Positions 23,095-30,074 of a stretch of DNA of 38,697 bases are shown piece by piece (position 1 is the stretch's first letter; each line of letters begins with the position of its first letter). The notes below the pieces were generated by a model. That model saw nothing but the letters and a program-made list of their open reading frames with translations, searched no databases and had not been told where the DNA came from. This stretch comes from X23 sp050251575 (GTDB taxonomy: Bacteria > Bacillota > Clostridia > SK-Y3): assembly GCA_050251575.1 (NCBI GenBank), contig JBFWMP010000009.1, forward strand, positions 1 to 38,697, in the 5' to 3' direction. The position numbers were made by a program, and so were the translations under genes.

Positions 23095-23865
23095 TTAGTC
23101 TTCTATTTTAAATAATCTTTTCGTATTGTCCATCGTTCTTTCTGCAACTTCCTCAACTGTAATTCCTCTGATATTTGCTATGTGCTCTGCGATATACTTT
23201 ATATATGTTGAATCATTTCTTTTCCCTCTATAAGGTACCGGAGTGAGGTAAGGACTGTCTGTTTCTATCAGTATTTTGTCCATAGGCATATTTTTTACCA
23301 CTTCAACCGACTTTATTGCATTTTTAAAGGTCACTGGACCAGCAAAAGAAATATAAACTCCCATTTCTATAAGCCTTTTTGCCATTTCCCAGCTTCCTGA
23401 AAAGCAGTGCAGCACCCCCCCAAGGGAAGATATATCTTCAGATGTTATGATTTCCATCGTATCCGCATGGGCATCACGATTATGAATAATAACAGGTAAT
23501 CTTAATCTTTTCGCCAGCTGCATCTGTCTGCGAAACCAATATTTCTGTATCTCTCTGGGAGAATGGTCATAGTAATAATCCAAACCTATCTCTCCAATTG
23601 CTACGACCTTATCATTGCCGGCTAAATCTTCAAGGCTTCTTATCTCTTTTTCATCCATTTCCCCTGTATCATGGGGATGCACACCTACCGATGCATAAAT
23701 AAAATCATAATCTTGAGTTAGTTGAACACTCCTCTGTGATGACGCAACATCAGCTCCTGCATTCAGAATCCAGTCAACTTTAGCATCCTTCATCTGCCTA
23801 AGAACACTTGCTCTATCTTCATTAAAACGCTCATCATCATAATGAGCATGTGAATCAAAAAACAT
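23095..23865 (-). CDS. tatD: TatD family metal-dependent hydrolase (DNase)
   Basis: A 256-residue TIM-barrel metallohydrolase (B. subtilis YabD type). TatD enzymes show 3'-5' exonuclease or DNase activity and have been linked to D-aminoacyl-tRNA deacylation in some organisms. Metal-site motifs are FFDSHAHYDDERF at the N-terminus (HxH), AIGEIGLDYYYDHSPREIQ near residue 93, PVIIHNRDAH near 130, GGVLHCFSGSWEMA near 152, and ILIETDSPYLTPVPYRGKRN near 200. Start ATG 23865 follows AGAGGTT. It is placed after metG, as in Bacillus, with a 250-base repeat-containing spacer holding the metG terminator. Confidence 0.95.
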   Translation of the reverse strand: MFFDSHAHYDDERFNEDRASVLRQMKDAKVDWILNAGADVASSQRSVQLTQDYDFIYASVGVHPHDTGEMDEKEIRSLEDLAGNDKVVAIGEIGLDYYYDHSPREIQKYWFRRQMQLAKRLRLPVIIHNRDAHADTMEIITSEDISSLGGVLHCFSGSWEMAKRLIEMGVYISFAGPVTFKNAIKSVEVVKNMPMDKILIETDSPYLTPVPYRGKRNDSTYIKYIAEHIANIRGITVEEVAERTMDNTKRLFKIED

Positions 23866-23911
23866 AAATAAACCTCTTTCGTAAATGTACTAGAACAAAC
23901 CTGCTTCGCAG

Positions 23912-23977
23912 GAGATCCTTCACTTCGTTCAGGATGACAAAGAGATGCTTGTCATTCTGAGTACAGCGAAGAATCTC
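23912..23977. repeat. CATTCTGAGC...GAATCT dispersed palindrome
   Basis: GAGATCCTTCACTTCG...AGGATGACAA (23912-23940) faces TTGTCATTCTGAGTACAGCG...AATCTC (23949-23977), giving an imperfect stem of about 29 bp with an 8-base loop. It is a full palindromic copy of the element whose translation reads CHSERS..ES in one frame, and it is common across unrelated bacteria. Confidence 0.8.
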
Positions 23978-24045
23978 AGCCGCCTATCTTCTTAATATTG
24001 AGAACCTGCTTATCCGCAAACTTATACTAAAACTATTATTCAAAT

Positions 24046-24107
24046 AATAATAAAAATTCAGACTCAGATTGAGATTAACGAAACCTTAATCTAAATCTAA
24101 ATCTGAA
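24046..24107 (-). terminator. Terminator of metG
   Basis: On the minus strand, TTCAGATTTAGATTTAGATT... (24107-24086) pairs with 24078-24057 (about 19 of 22 positions), and TTTTTATTATTATT follows. The arms consist of reiterated AGATT(T) units. It lies 9 bases after the metG stop. Confidence 0.8.
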
Positions 24108-24115
24108 TACAAGAT

Positions 24116-26077
24116 TTATCTTACCTTGGCACCCGTCTCAATATCTCCATCCAATGTTGCAACCACCAAAACCTCATCATTAGCTGTAGAAGCTGCCAAA
24201 ATCATGCCTTTTGACTCTTCTCCTCTTAACTTTACAGGTTTAAGATTTGCAACAACAATAACCTTTTTCCCAATCAATGACTCTGGGGTATAATGTTTTG
24301 CAATCCCGGAAACCACCTGGCGAGTCTCAGTCCCCAATTCCAATTGCAATTTCAGCAATTTATCCGCACCTTTAACCCTTTCAACAGCAATAACTTTGGC
24401 TACTCTCAAATCAACTTTCGCAAAGTCCTCTATGGATATGAACTCCTGCTCTTCTTTCTTGTCATCTCCAGGTTTTTCTTCTTTCTTAACTGCCTTTTGA
24501 GTCTTCTGCTGCATTTCTTCCAGTTCCTCAAGCTCTTTATTGATATCTATTCTTGGAAATATAATTTCCCCTTTATTAATCTTAAACTGAGAATTTAATT
24601 TACCCCATACCTTTGAACTGCTCCATTCGGTCTCTATACCCTGGTCAATGCCTAGCTGCTGCCATATGATCGGTGACGTGTTCGGCATAAAAGGTTGTAT
24701 AAGTATGGATATTATCCTTATGCTTTCTGCCAAATTATACATCACTGCCGTAAGCCTTGAGCGCTTTGATTCCTCTTTTGCCAGCACCCACGGCATGGTC
24801 TCATCGATATACTTATTAGTTCTGGATATAAGCTTCCAAATCTCCGCCAGTGCACTGCTAAACTGAAGCTTATCCAGTAACTCTTCTACCTTTTCTGTAG
24901 CCGTTAGTGCAAGCTTCTTCAATTCCTCATCATACTCTCCTGCTTCTCTATCTTCAGGCAGCTGACCACCAAAGTATTTGTCTATCATTGCTACAGTCCT
25001 GCTTATTAGATTTCCTAAATCATTTGCAAGATCTGCATTAATTCTGTTGATTAGCGCTTCATTAGAAAAAACACCGTCCGCTCCAAAAGGGACCTCTCTA
25101 AGTAAAAAATATCGGATTGCATCTACTCCATATTTATTTACAAGTATCACAGGATCTACAACATTCCCTTTAGACTTAGACATCTTTCCACCCTCCAAGA
25201 GCAGCCATCCATGTCCAAATACTTGTTTAGGCAGCGGCTCTCCCAATGCCATCAGCATTGCAGGCCAAATGATAGTATGAAAGCGTACGATTTCCTTTCC
25301 TACTAAATGCACATCTGCGGGCCAATATTTCTTATAGTCTGCATCATTATCAGCAAGGTATCCTAACGCTGTAATATAATTGGATAAAGCATCTACCCAA
25401 ACATATACAACGTGTTTATCATCAAAACTTACAGGAATACCCCAATTAAAAGTGGTCCTGGACACACATAAGTCCTCCAGTCCTGGTCTTAAAAAATTAT
25501 TAAGCATTTCATTCTGCCTGGAAACCGGTTGAATAAAGTCTGGGTTCTCTTCAATATGTTTGATTAATCTATCCTGATATTTGGATAATTTAAAAAAGTA
25601 GCTTTCTTCCTTAGTAAGCTCTACATCCCGTCCACAATCAGGGCATTTTCCTTCTGCCAATTGATGCTCAGTCCAAAACGATTCGCAAGGAGTACAATAC
25701 CATCCCTCATATTCACTTTTGTAAATATCCCCCTGATCATAAAGTCTTTTAAATATCTTTTGGACAACTTCTTCATGTTGTTTATCGGTAGTTCTGATAA
25801 ATCTATCATTAGAAATATCAAGAACCTTCCATAACTCTTTTATCCCTGCGACAATTTGATCAACATATTCCTTGGGTGTTATTCCCTCAGCCTCAGCCTT
25901 CCTCTGAATCTTCTGCCCATGTTCATCTGTTCCGGTCAAAAACATGACATCATAACCTCTAAGCCTCTTATACCTAGAGATAGCATCAGCTGCAACTGTA
26001 GTGTAGGAATGACCTATATGTAACTTACCGCTTGGATAATATATGGGTGTTGTTATGTAAAAAGTTTTACTGTTCAT
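24116..26077 (-). CDS. metG: Methionyl-tRNA synthetase with C-terminal tRNA-binding domain
   Basis: A 653-residue class I synthetase that charges tRNA-Met. The HIGH motif appears in YYPSGKLHIGHSYTT near residue 12. One zinc knuckle is present, CTPC and CPDC near residues 128-147, in the connective-peptide domain. The KMSKS loop is KMSKSKGNVVDP near residue 298. A basic/acidic linker (about residues 515-545) leads to a C-terminal EMAP/Trbp111-type domain (DFAKVDLRVAKVIAVERVKG) that increases tRNA affinity and dimerises. Start ATG 26077 is chosen from GGGAGGATAAC; an ATG at 26119 is in frame but starts in a dispersed repeat. No T-box or SAM riboswitch was seen in the leader. Confidence 0.96.
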   Translation of the reverse strand: MNSKTFYITTPIYYPSGKLHIGHSYTTVAADAISRYKRLRGYDVMFLTGTDEHGQKIQRKAEAEGITPKEYVDQIVAGIKELWKVLDISNDRFIRTTDKQHEEVVQKIFKRLYDQGDIYKSEYEGWYCTPCESFWTEHQLAEGKCPDCGRDVELTKEESYFFKLSKYQDRLIKHIEENPDFIQPVSRQNEMLNNFLRPGLEDLCVSRTTFNWGIPVSFDDKHVVYVWVDALSNYITALGYLADNDADYKKYWPADVHLVGKEIVRFHTIIWPAMLMALGEPLPKQVFGHGWLLLEGGKMSKSKGNVVDPVILVNKYGVDAIRYFLLREVPFGADGVFSNEALINRINADLANDLGNLISRTVAMIDKYFGGQLPEDREAGEYDEELKKLALTATEKVEELLDKLQFSSALAEIWKLISRTNKYIDETMPWVLAKEESKRSRLTAVMYNLAESIRIISILIQPFMPNTSPIIWQQLGIDQGIETEWSSSKVWGKLNSQFKINKGEIIFPRIDINKELEELEEMQQKTQKAVKKEEKPGDDKKEEQEFISIEDFAKVDLRVAKVIAVERVKGADKLLKLQLELGTETRQVVSGIAKHYTPESLIGKKVIVVANLKPVKLRGEESKGMILAASTANDEVLVVATLDGDIETGAKVR

Positions 26078-26087
26078 GTTATCCTCC

Positions 26088-26125
26088 CTTGTATTGAATT
26101 GAGAATTGAGAATGCACAATTGATG
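26088..26125. repeat. TTGAATTGAGAATTGAGAATGC repeat upstream of metG
   Basis: Reiterated GAATTGAGAATTGAGAATG followed by CACAATTGAT. It is short, self-similar and non-coding, and overlaps an upstream in-frame ATG of metG that is probably not used. Confidence 0.5.
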
Positions 26126-26264
26126 TTAGAAAACCCCCATACAATAATCTCATAGGCATTTCTACATTTATCATTCACTAATACTCAAACCTTTGATAAA
26201 TAATCTAAGAATATATTATATATTATAATATCATTAATTTTTGTTTTTTCAAGGGCTTTCAGTT

Positions 26265-26996
26265 TTAATAGTTCTCAATTGTTCTTATCATTCCGGTATC
26301 ATATACAGGTATAATTGAGTATATATCCTCTTGCATACAGTATTTTACATCCTTTTCAAATCCCAGTGAAACCAATCTTGCATAGTGAAATGAATGTTTT
26401 AATACATTATGTACGTTTCCCATATTATTTTTATAAAGATTTTCTGCTGCAATCCCTAGATCATTTAGCGCGATGTTTTGATTACTGTTTAACAACATAT
26501 GAATTATCTTTCCTGCACACAAAAAATCATCTAGAGAGAAATTACCCTCTGTACCGGAACAAATAATTGCGAGATCTCCGAAATAATTCTTCTCAATATA
26601 CTGCGCAACAGCTTGTCCGTTCAGAAAACTCGCCACGACAATATTGGATGCAGCTATTGAATGATGAATTGCTTTTGTACCGTTGGTGGTCGTTAGTATA
26701 ACATATTTGTCACGCACTCTTTCTGCAGTATATTCCAACGGAGAATTGCCGTAATGGAAACCTTCTATCATAACAGCATTACGTTCTCCTCCCAAAAGAC
26801 ATGATTCCCGTCCTAAATCACATGCCTTCTCGAAGGCCTTATCAATGTCATATACCGGTGCAACACCTTTACATCCATTTGATAATGCGGTTACAATGGT
26901 ACTGGTTGCCCTTAATACATCTATAACAACAGCCATTCTTCCTATCACTAAGCTATTCTGTATTTCTCCAACAGTTGCTACTACATCAATCTTCAT
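26265..26996 (-). CDS. comB: 2-phosphosulfolactate phosphatase family protein
   Basis: A 243-residue ComB-family protein (PF04029). ComB dephosphorylates (R)-2-phospho-3-sulfolactate to sulfolactate, a step known from methanogen coenzyme M synthesis and from sulfolactate formation in Bacillus spores. Family blocks are VVIDVLRATSTIVTALSNG near residue 22, LLGGERNAVMIEGFHYGNSPLEY near 67, ILTTTNGTKAI near 100, and CSGTEGNFSLDDFLCAG near 145. Start ATG 26996 follows AAGGATAGGG. It lies 28 bases after spmB on the same strand, so it probably belongs to an spmA-spmB-comB transcript. No comA (phosphosulfolactate synthase) is present in this window. Confidence 0.88.
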   Translation of the reverse strand: MKIDVVATVGEIQNSLVIGRMAVVIDVLRATSTIVTALSNGCKGVAPVYDIDKAFEKACDLGRESCLLGGERNAVMIEGFHYGNSPLEYTAERVRDKYVILTTTNGTKAIHHSIAASNIVVASFLNGQAVAQYIEKNYFGDLAIICSGTEGNFSLDDFLCAGKIIHMLLNSNQNIALNDLGIAAENLYKNNMGNVHNVLKHSFHYARLVSLGFEKDVKYCMQEDIYSIIPVYDTGMIRTIENY

Positions 26997-27024
26997 TATC
27001 CCTATCCTTTCGTTGTTTATTTAA

Positions 27025-27561
27025 TTACCCCCATCCGAAAACCCAACCGCATACCCATACACTTGCTATAATTCCCGTAAGATCTGCCAATAATGCAGCC
27101 GCAATAGTATGCCTTACATTTTTAATTCCTACTGAACCAAAATAAACAGCAATCGTATAAAATGTCGTTTCTGTAGAACCCATCATAACGGAAGTCACTC
27201 TACCGATAAAAGAATCAGGCCCGTGATTTTTAAGTAAATCTGAAACAATGGCTAACGCCGCACTTCCCGATATCGGTCTCATCAATGCAAGAGGAACTAC
27301 TTCCGGAGGTACTCTAATGAATAATATCAACGGTTTGAGACTATGTGTAAGCAACTCTAAAGCCCCAGAAGCACGAAAGACACCCACTGCGACTAAAAGA
27401 CCGACCAAGGGAGGAAGAATCCTAATAATCGTATCAATTCCATCTTTAGCACCTTCAATAAAACAGTCGTACACTTTGATATTCTTACTTAAACCATATG
27501 ATATAATTATAAAAAATGCCATAGGAATTGTAAATACAGACATTGTCCTTAATAACTCCAT
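27025..27561 (-). CDS. spmB: Spore maturation protein B
   Basis: A 178-residue membrane protein of the SpmB family (nucleoside-recognition/Gate domain). SpmA and SpmB act in the developing spore to allow full core dehydration. About five hydrophobic segments are visible. Family blocks are IRILPPLVGLLVAVGVFRASG near residue 45, PLALMRPISGSAALAIVSDLL near 87, and VMMGSTETTFYTIAVYFGSVGIKN near 122. Start ATG 27561 (MELLRTMSVF) has GAGGTG upstream; the ATG 27597 alternative begins in a repeat. It is 112 bases after spmA, with repeat sequence between. Confidence 0.94.
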   Translation of the reverse strand: MELLRTMSVFTIPMAFFIIISYGLSKNIKVYDCFIEGAKDGIDTIIRILPPLVGLLVAVGVFRASGALELLTHSLKPLILFIRVPPEVVPLALMRPISGSAALAIVSDLLKNHGPDSFIGRVTSVMMGSTETTFYTIAVYFGSVGIKNVRHTIAAALLADLTGIIASVWVCGWVFGWG

Positions 27562-27574
27562 GATAAAACACCTC

Positions 27575-27668
27575 GCTTCAAAGCTCGGAGCTTTCAATAT
27601 AATTGTTCATAGTTGCAACTCACTACTCTTATTCCAATATTTAATCCTGTGAACTGTTAGCTGTAAAC
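27575..27668. repeat. Two repeat families in the spmA-spmB spacer
   Basis: GCTTCAAAGCTCGGAGCTTT (27575-27594) belongs to the AGCTTGGAGCT family. CTGTGAACTGTTAGCTGTAAAC (27647-27668) belongs to the GTGAACTGT family. They occupy most of the spacer between two otherwise co-transcribed genes. Confidence 0.6.
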
Positions 27669-27673
27669 TCCTG

Positions 27674-28288
27674 TTAACTTACTCTTCGATACCTGGAATA
27701 TGACTTTATGCTTCTTTCTTTTCCCTGTAATATTTTTGCTGCTACTACACCTACTATTACAGCACTTATGCTGGCAATCCATACTGCTGCAATAATTTCA
27801 AAAGGATTGCTCGAACCTGCAGAAGAACGTATTGCAATAACAGTAGCAGGAATGATTTGTATAGAAGCAGTATTTACAACCACAAACATACACATTGCAT
27901 TCGAAGCAGTATCGCTGCCCTTATTAAGTTTTTGAAGCTCTTTTATCGCTTTTAAGCCTAAAGGTGTTGCCGCGTTTGAAAGTCCCATCATATTTGCTAC
28001 CATATTCAATACTACTGCTCCCATTGCAGCAGATTGAGGAGGCACCTGTGGAAACAGCAATCTCGTAATAGGCTTAATCATGCGGGCTATGATTTTTATA
28101 AAACCTGATTTTTCAGCAATATTCATTAATCCTGTCCACAGGCACATGATTCCTAAAAGACCGATACTCATTTGAACAGCCGCACTTGCAGACTCAAATG
28201 CCGCCTGAGTAGTTTGTTCCATCTTTCCAGTAAATGCCGCAATAATAAAAGAAACCAATATCATTCCAGCCCAAATATAATTTAACAT
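27674..28288 (-). CDS. spmA: Spore maturation protein A
   Basis: A 204-residue membrane protein partner of SpmB, needed for spore core dehydration and heat resistance in Bacillus and Clostridium. Family blocks are YIWAGMILVSFIIAAFTGK at the N-terminus, SIGLLGIMCLWTGLMNIAEKSG near residue 48, ANMMGLSNAATPLGLKAIKEL near 105, and FVVVNTASIQIIPATVIAIRS near 140. Start ATG 28288 has AGAGGAG upstream. It is the first gene of a likely spmA-spmB-comB unit, divergent from abrB across 530 bases. Confidence 0.94.
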   Translation of the reverse strand: MLNYIWAGMILVSFIIAAFTGKMEQTTQAAFESASAAVQMSIGLLGIMCLWTGLMNIAEKSGFIKIIARMIKPITRLLFPQVPPQSAAMGAVVLNMVANMMGLSNAATPLGLKAIKELQKLNKGSDTASNAMCMFVVVNTASIQIIPATVIAIRSSAGSSNPFEIIAAVWIASISAVIVGVVAAKILQGKERSIKSYSRYRRVS

Positions 28289-28743
28289 GGCATCTCCTCT
28301 TATCATTTCAAATATTACACTCACATCATTTTATCTGATGACTAACCGTCACTATCCGTAACCAAAGGTAAAAGCCTCCCTCCTAAGCTAACAACTCTGT
28401 TTATATATATGCTTTATCTTAAATGAACAGTACAATTGATTATTGCATTTACATGCTAATAGGTCTTTTGAGCTTTTTGTCGAATTTTGTCCAAACTTCT
28501 GCAATGTTATTTTCCAGTTATTATTTAACATTCTATCACAATTGTTGTTTGAATATATTTCTATATATCCCACGAATTCCTTATTTCGAGAACTTTTTGT
28601 TGGAAATGTGTTTTCCTCAGTATCCTATTCATCTATTTTGGTGCAAATAATCACATTATATAACATAATCTAAAAACCAACTGATCCTTCCTATACACAT
28701 TCTGCCATTAATTGAATTTTTTTTCGATATTTTTAAATTATCA
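28289..28743. other. Divergent intergenic region spmA-abrB
   Basis: About 450 AT-rich bases before the abrB promoter. They contain one copy of the 15-mer TTTGTCGAATTTTGT (28476-28490). Short open frames on both strands lack ribosome binding sites and are not supported. Confidence 0.55.
28476..28490. promoter_or_regulatory. Distal Spo0A-type box (TTTGTCGAATTTTGT)
   Basis: Contains TGTCGAA, the Spo0A box core. It is identical over 15 bases to the box in the abrB promoter region, about 190 bases upstream of spmA and 330 upstream of abrB. The exact 15-base duplication makes chance less likely, but its target is uncertain. Confidence 0.5.
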
Positions 28744-28772
28744 TTGACGTTTATTTACATTTATGGTATTAT
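28744..28772 (+). promoter_or_regulatory. Sigma-A promoter of abrB
   Basis: TTGACG (28744-28749) and TATTAT (28767-28772) with a 17-base spacer; transcription start predicted near 28779. Confidence 0.85.
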
Positions 28773-28784
28773 AGTTTTGTAAAG

Positions 28785-28799
28785 TTTGTCGAATTTTGT
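28785..28799 (+). promoter_or_regulatory. Spo0A box in the abrB leader
   Basis: TTTGTCGAATTTTGT carries the 0A-box core TGTCGAA at about +9 to +15 relative to the predicted start. In B. subtilis, Spo0A~P represses abrB by binding 0A boxes just downstream of the start site, and the geometry here is the same. Confidence 0.75.
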
Positions 28800-28820
28800 A
28801 ACCCAAGGAGGCTTATTAAG

Positions 28821-29060
28821 ATGAAATCAACAGGTATTGTAAGAAAAGTAGACGAATTAGGTAGAGTAGTTCTCCCTATTGAGCTGAGAAGGACATTAGA
28901 TATCGCTGAAAAAGATGCATTAGAAATTTATGTAGATGGTAGCACTATTATACTTAAGAAATATGAACCTGCATGCATTTTCTGTGGTAACGCTAAGGAT
29001 GTTCATGTGTATAAAGGCAAAAATATCTGCCCTCAGTGTATGGATGAATTAAAGAAGTAA
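28821..29060 (+). CDS. abrB: Transition-state regulator AbrB
   Basis: A 79-residue DNA-binding protein. The N-terminal AbrB/MazE swapped-hairpin domain is clear (STGIVRKVDELGRVVLPIEL, then DIAEKDALEIYVDG). AbrB represses stationary-phase and sporulation genes during growth. The C-terminal multimerisation part carries two CxxC pairs (CIFC near residue 52, CPQC near 71) that could bind zinc; B. subtilis AbrB has a single cysteine there. Start ATG 28821 follows AAGGAGG. Its promoter and Spo0A box lie just upstream. It is the only plus-strand gene in the right half of the window and sits between rsmI and spmA, close to its Bacillus location. Confidence 0.96.
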   Translation: MKSTGIVRKVDELGRVVLPIELRRTLDIAEKDALEIYVDGSTIILKKYEPACIFCGNAKDVHVYKGKNICPQCMDELKK

Positions 29061-29079
29061 AAAGCAATATACGTAATTG

Positions 29080-29127
29080 AATAAAGAAGGAAGAGAAGTC
29101 ATTTCTCTTCCTTCTTTATTTTTTTCA
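29080..29127. terminator. Bidirectional terminator between abrB and rsmI
   Basis: An 18-bp perfect stem, AATAAAGAAGGAAGAGAA (29080-29097) with TTCTCTTCCTTCTTTATT (29103-29120), followed by T6. The A-rich left side lets it work for rsmI too. Confidence 0.88.
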
Positions 29128-29979
29128 TTCATTATCTCTGATTTGCAGCGCATAGACTTCTCTTTTACTTACGCCCCTATCCTTTGCTACTTTTTTTAAT
29201 GCTTCTTTACGCTCGATTCCCTGACTGATATATAAGTTAATGTGCTCTTCAATAGGCAGCTCCATCCATTCCTTCTGCTGCTCTGCCTTCATTTGCTGCC
29301 GGTTGGCACCTTGAACAATAATAACGAACTCTCCTTTAGGAGAAATCTCTTCAAATCTTTCAATAGCTTGCAATATGCTGCACCGAATGATTTCTTCATA
29401 TCTCTTTGTAAGCTCTCTTGCAATAGCTATACGCCTGTCTCCAAAAAGATGAAGAAAATCCTGCAGTGTATTCATCAGCTTATGAGGCGCTTCATAAAAT
29501 ATCATCGTTCTTGTTTCATTCTTAAGTTGTTCGAGATGTTCTTTACGATTACGTTTATTGACTGAAAGAAATCCTTCGAAACAAAAGCGACCAGTTGGTA
29601 AACCTGATAGGACAAGACCTGTAATTGCAGCAACAGAGCCTGGAAGTGAAGACACGACAATCTCCTCCTCTGCGCATAATTTTACAAGATCTTCACCTGG
29701 ATCTGAAATTCCGGGAGTTCCTGCATCAGATACTAAAGCAATATTCTTTCCCTGCTTAAGCTGCTCTATAATAAATTTTCCTTTTTCAGCCTTATTATGT
29801 TCATGATAACTCGTAAGAGGCTTAACAATGTTATAATGATTTAACAACTTTATTGTTTGCCGGGTATCTTCTGCTGCAATTAAATCTACCTCTTGTAGTA
29901 TTCTTAATGCCCTATAGGTGATATCTTCTAAGTTCCCTATAGGAGTAGCACATAAGTACAGTATTCCTTTTTCACTCAT
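29125..29979 (-). CDS. rsmI: 16S rRNA (cytidine-1402-2'-O) methyltransferase
   Basis: A 284-residue tetrapyrrole-methylase-fold enzyme that 2'-O-methylates C1402 of 16S rRNA in the P site. Signature blocks are LYLCATPIGNLEDITYRALR at the N-terminus, AAEDTRQTIKLLNHY near residue 36, LVSDAGTPGISDPGEDLV near 82, SSLPGSVAAITGLVLSGLP near 112, and GDRRIAIARELTKRYEE near 177. The C-terminal helical region ends KDRGVSKREVYALQI. Start ATG 29979 is preceded by GGAGGA with rather long spacing (about 11 bases). It follows trmN6 as in Bacillus (yabB-yazA-yabC), but the GIY-YIG gene yazA is missing and a 95-base spacer with a dispersed repeat is found instead. Confidence 0.95.
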   Translation of the reverse strand: MSEKGILYLCATPIGNLEDITYRALRILQEVDLIAAEDTRQTIKLLNHYNIVKPLTSYHEHNKAEKGKFIIEQLKQGKNIALVSDAGTPGISDPGEDLVKLCAEEEIVVSSLPGSVAAITGLVLSGLPTGRFCFEGFLSVNKRNRKEHLEQLKNETRTMIFYEAPHKLMNTLQDFLHLFGDRRIAIARELTKRYEEIIRCSILQAIERFEEISPKGEFVIIVQGANRQQMKAEQQKEWMELPIEEHINLYISQGIERKEALKKVAKDRGVSKREVYALQIRDNE

Positions 29980-30030
29980 CGTTTTTCCATCCTCCAGTAT
30001 TTGTCGAATTGAGATAAAAAATAGTCAAAA

Positions 30031-30058
30031 ATGCCATTCTGAGCGCAGCGGAGAATCT
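30031..30058. repeat. CATTCTGAGC...GAATCT half-element between trmN6 and rsmI
   Basis: ATGCCATTCTGAGCGCAGCG followed by GAGAATCT. Read on the plus strand in one frame it gives CHSERSGES, the hallmark of this widespread bacterial repeat. Only one arm of the palindrome is present. Confidence 0.75.
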
Positions 30059-30074
30059 ATGTATTTAAGCTGTT

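Noticed and set aside
26100..26264. T-box or SAM riboswitch before metG
   Set aside because: No T-box consensus or SAM-riboswitch core found; only AT-rich sequence and a dispersed repeat.
28388..28673. Short frames on both strands in the spmA-abrB spacer
   Set aside because: No start signals; AT-rich regulatory region.
29999..30008. Third Spo0A box (TTTGTCGAAT) upstream of rsmI
   Set aside because: A seven-base core is expected a few times by chance in this window, and it lacks the extended 15-base match of the other two.
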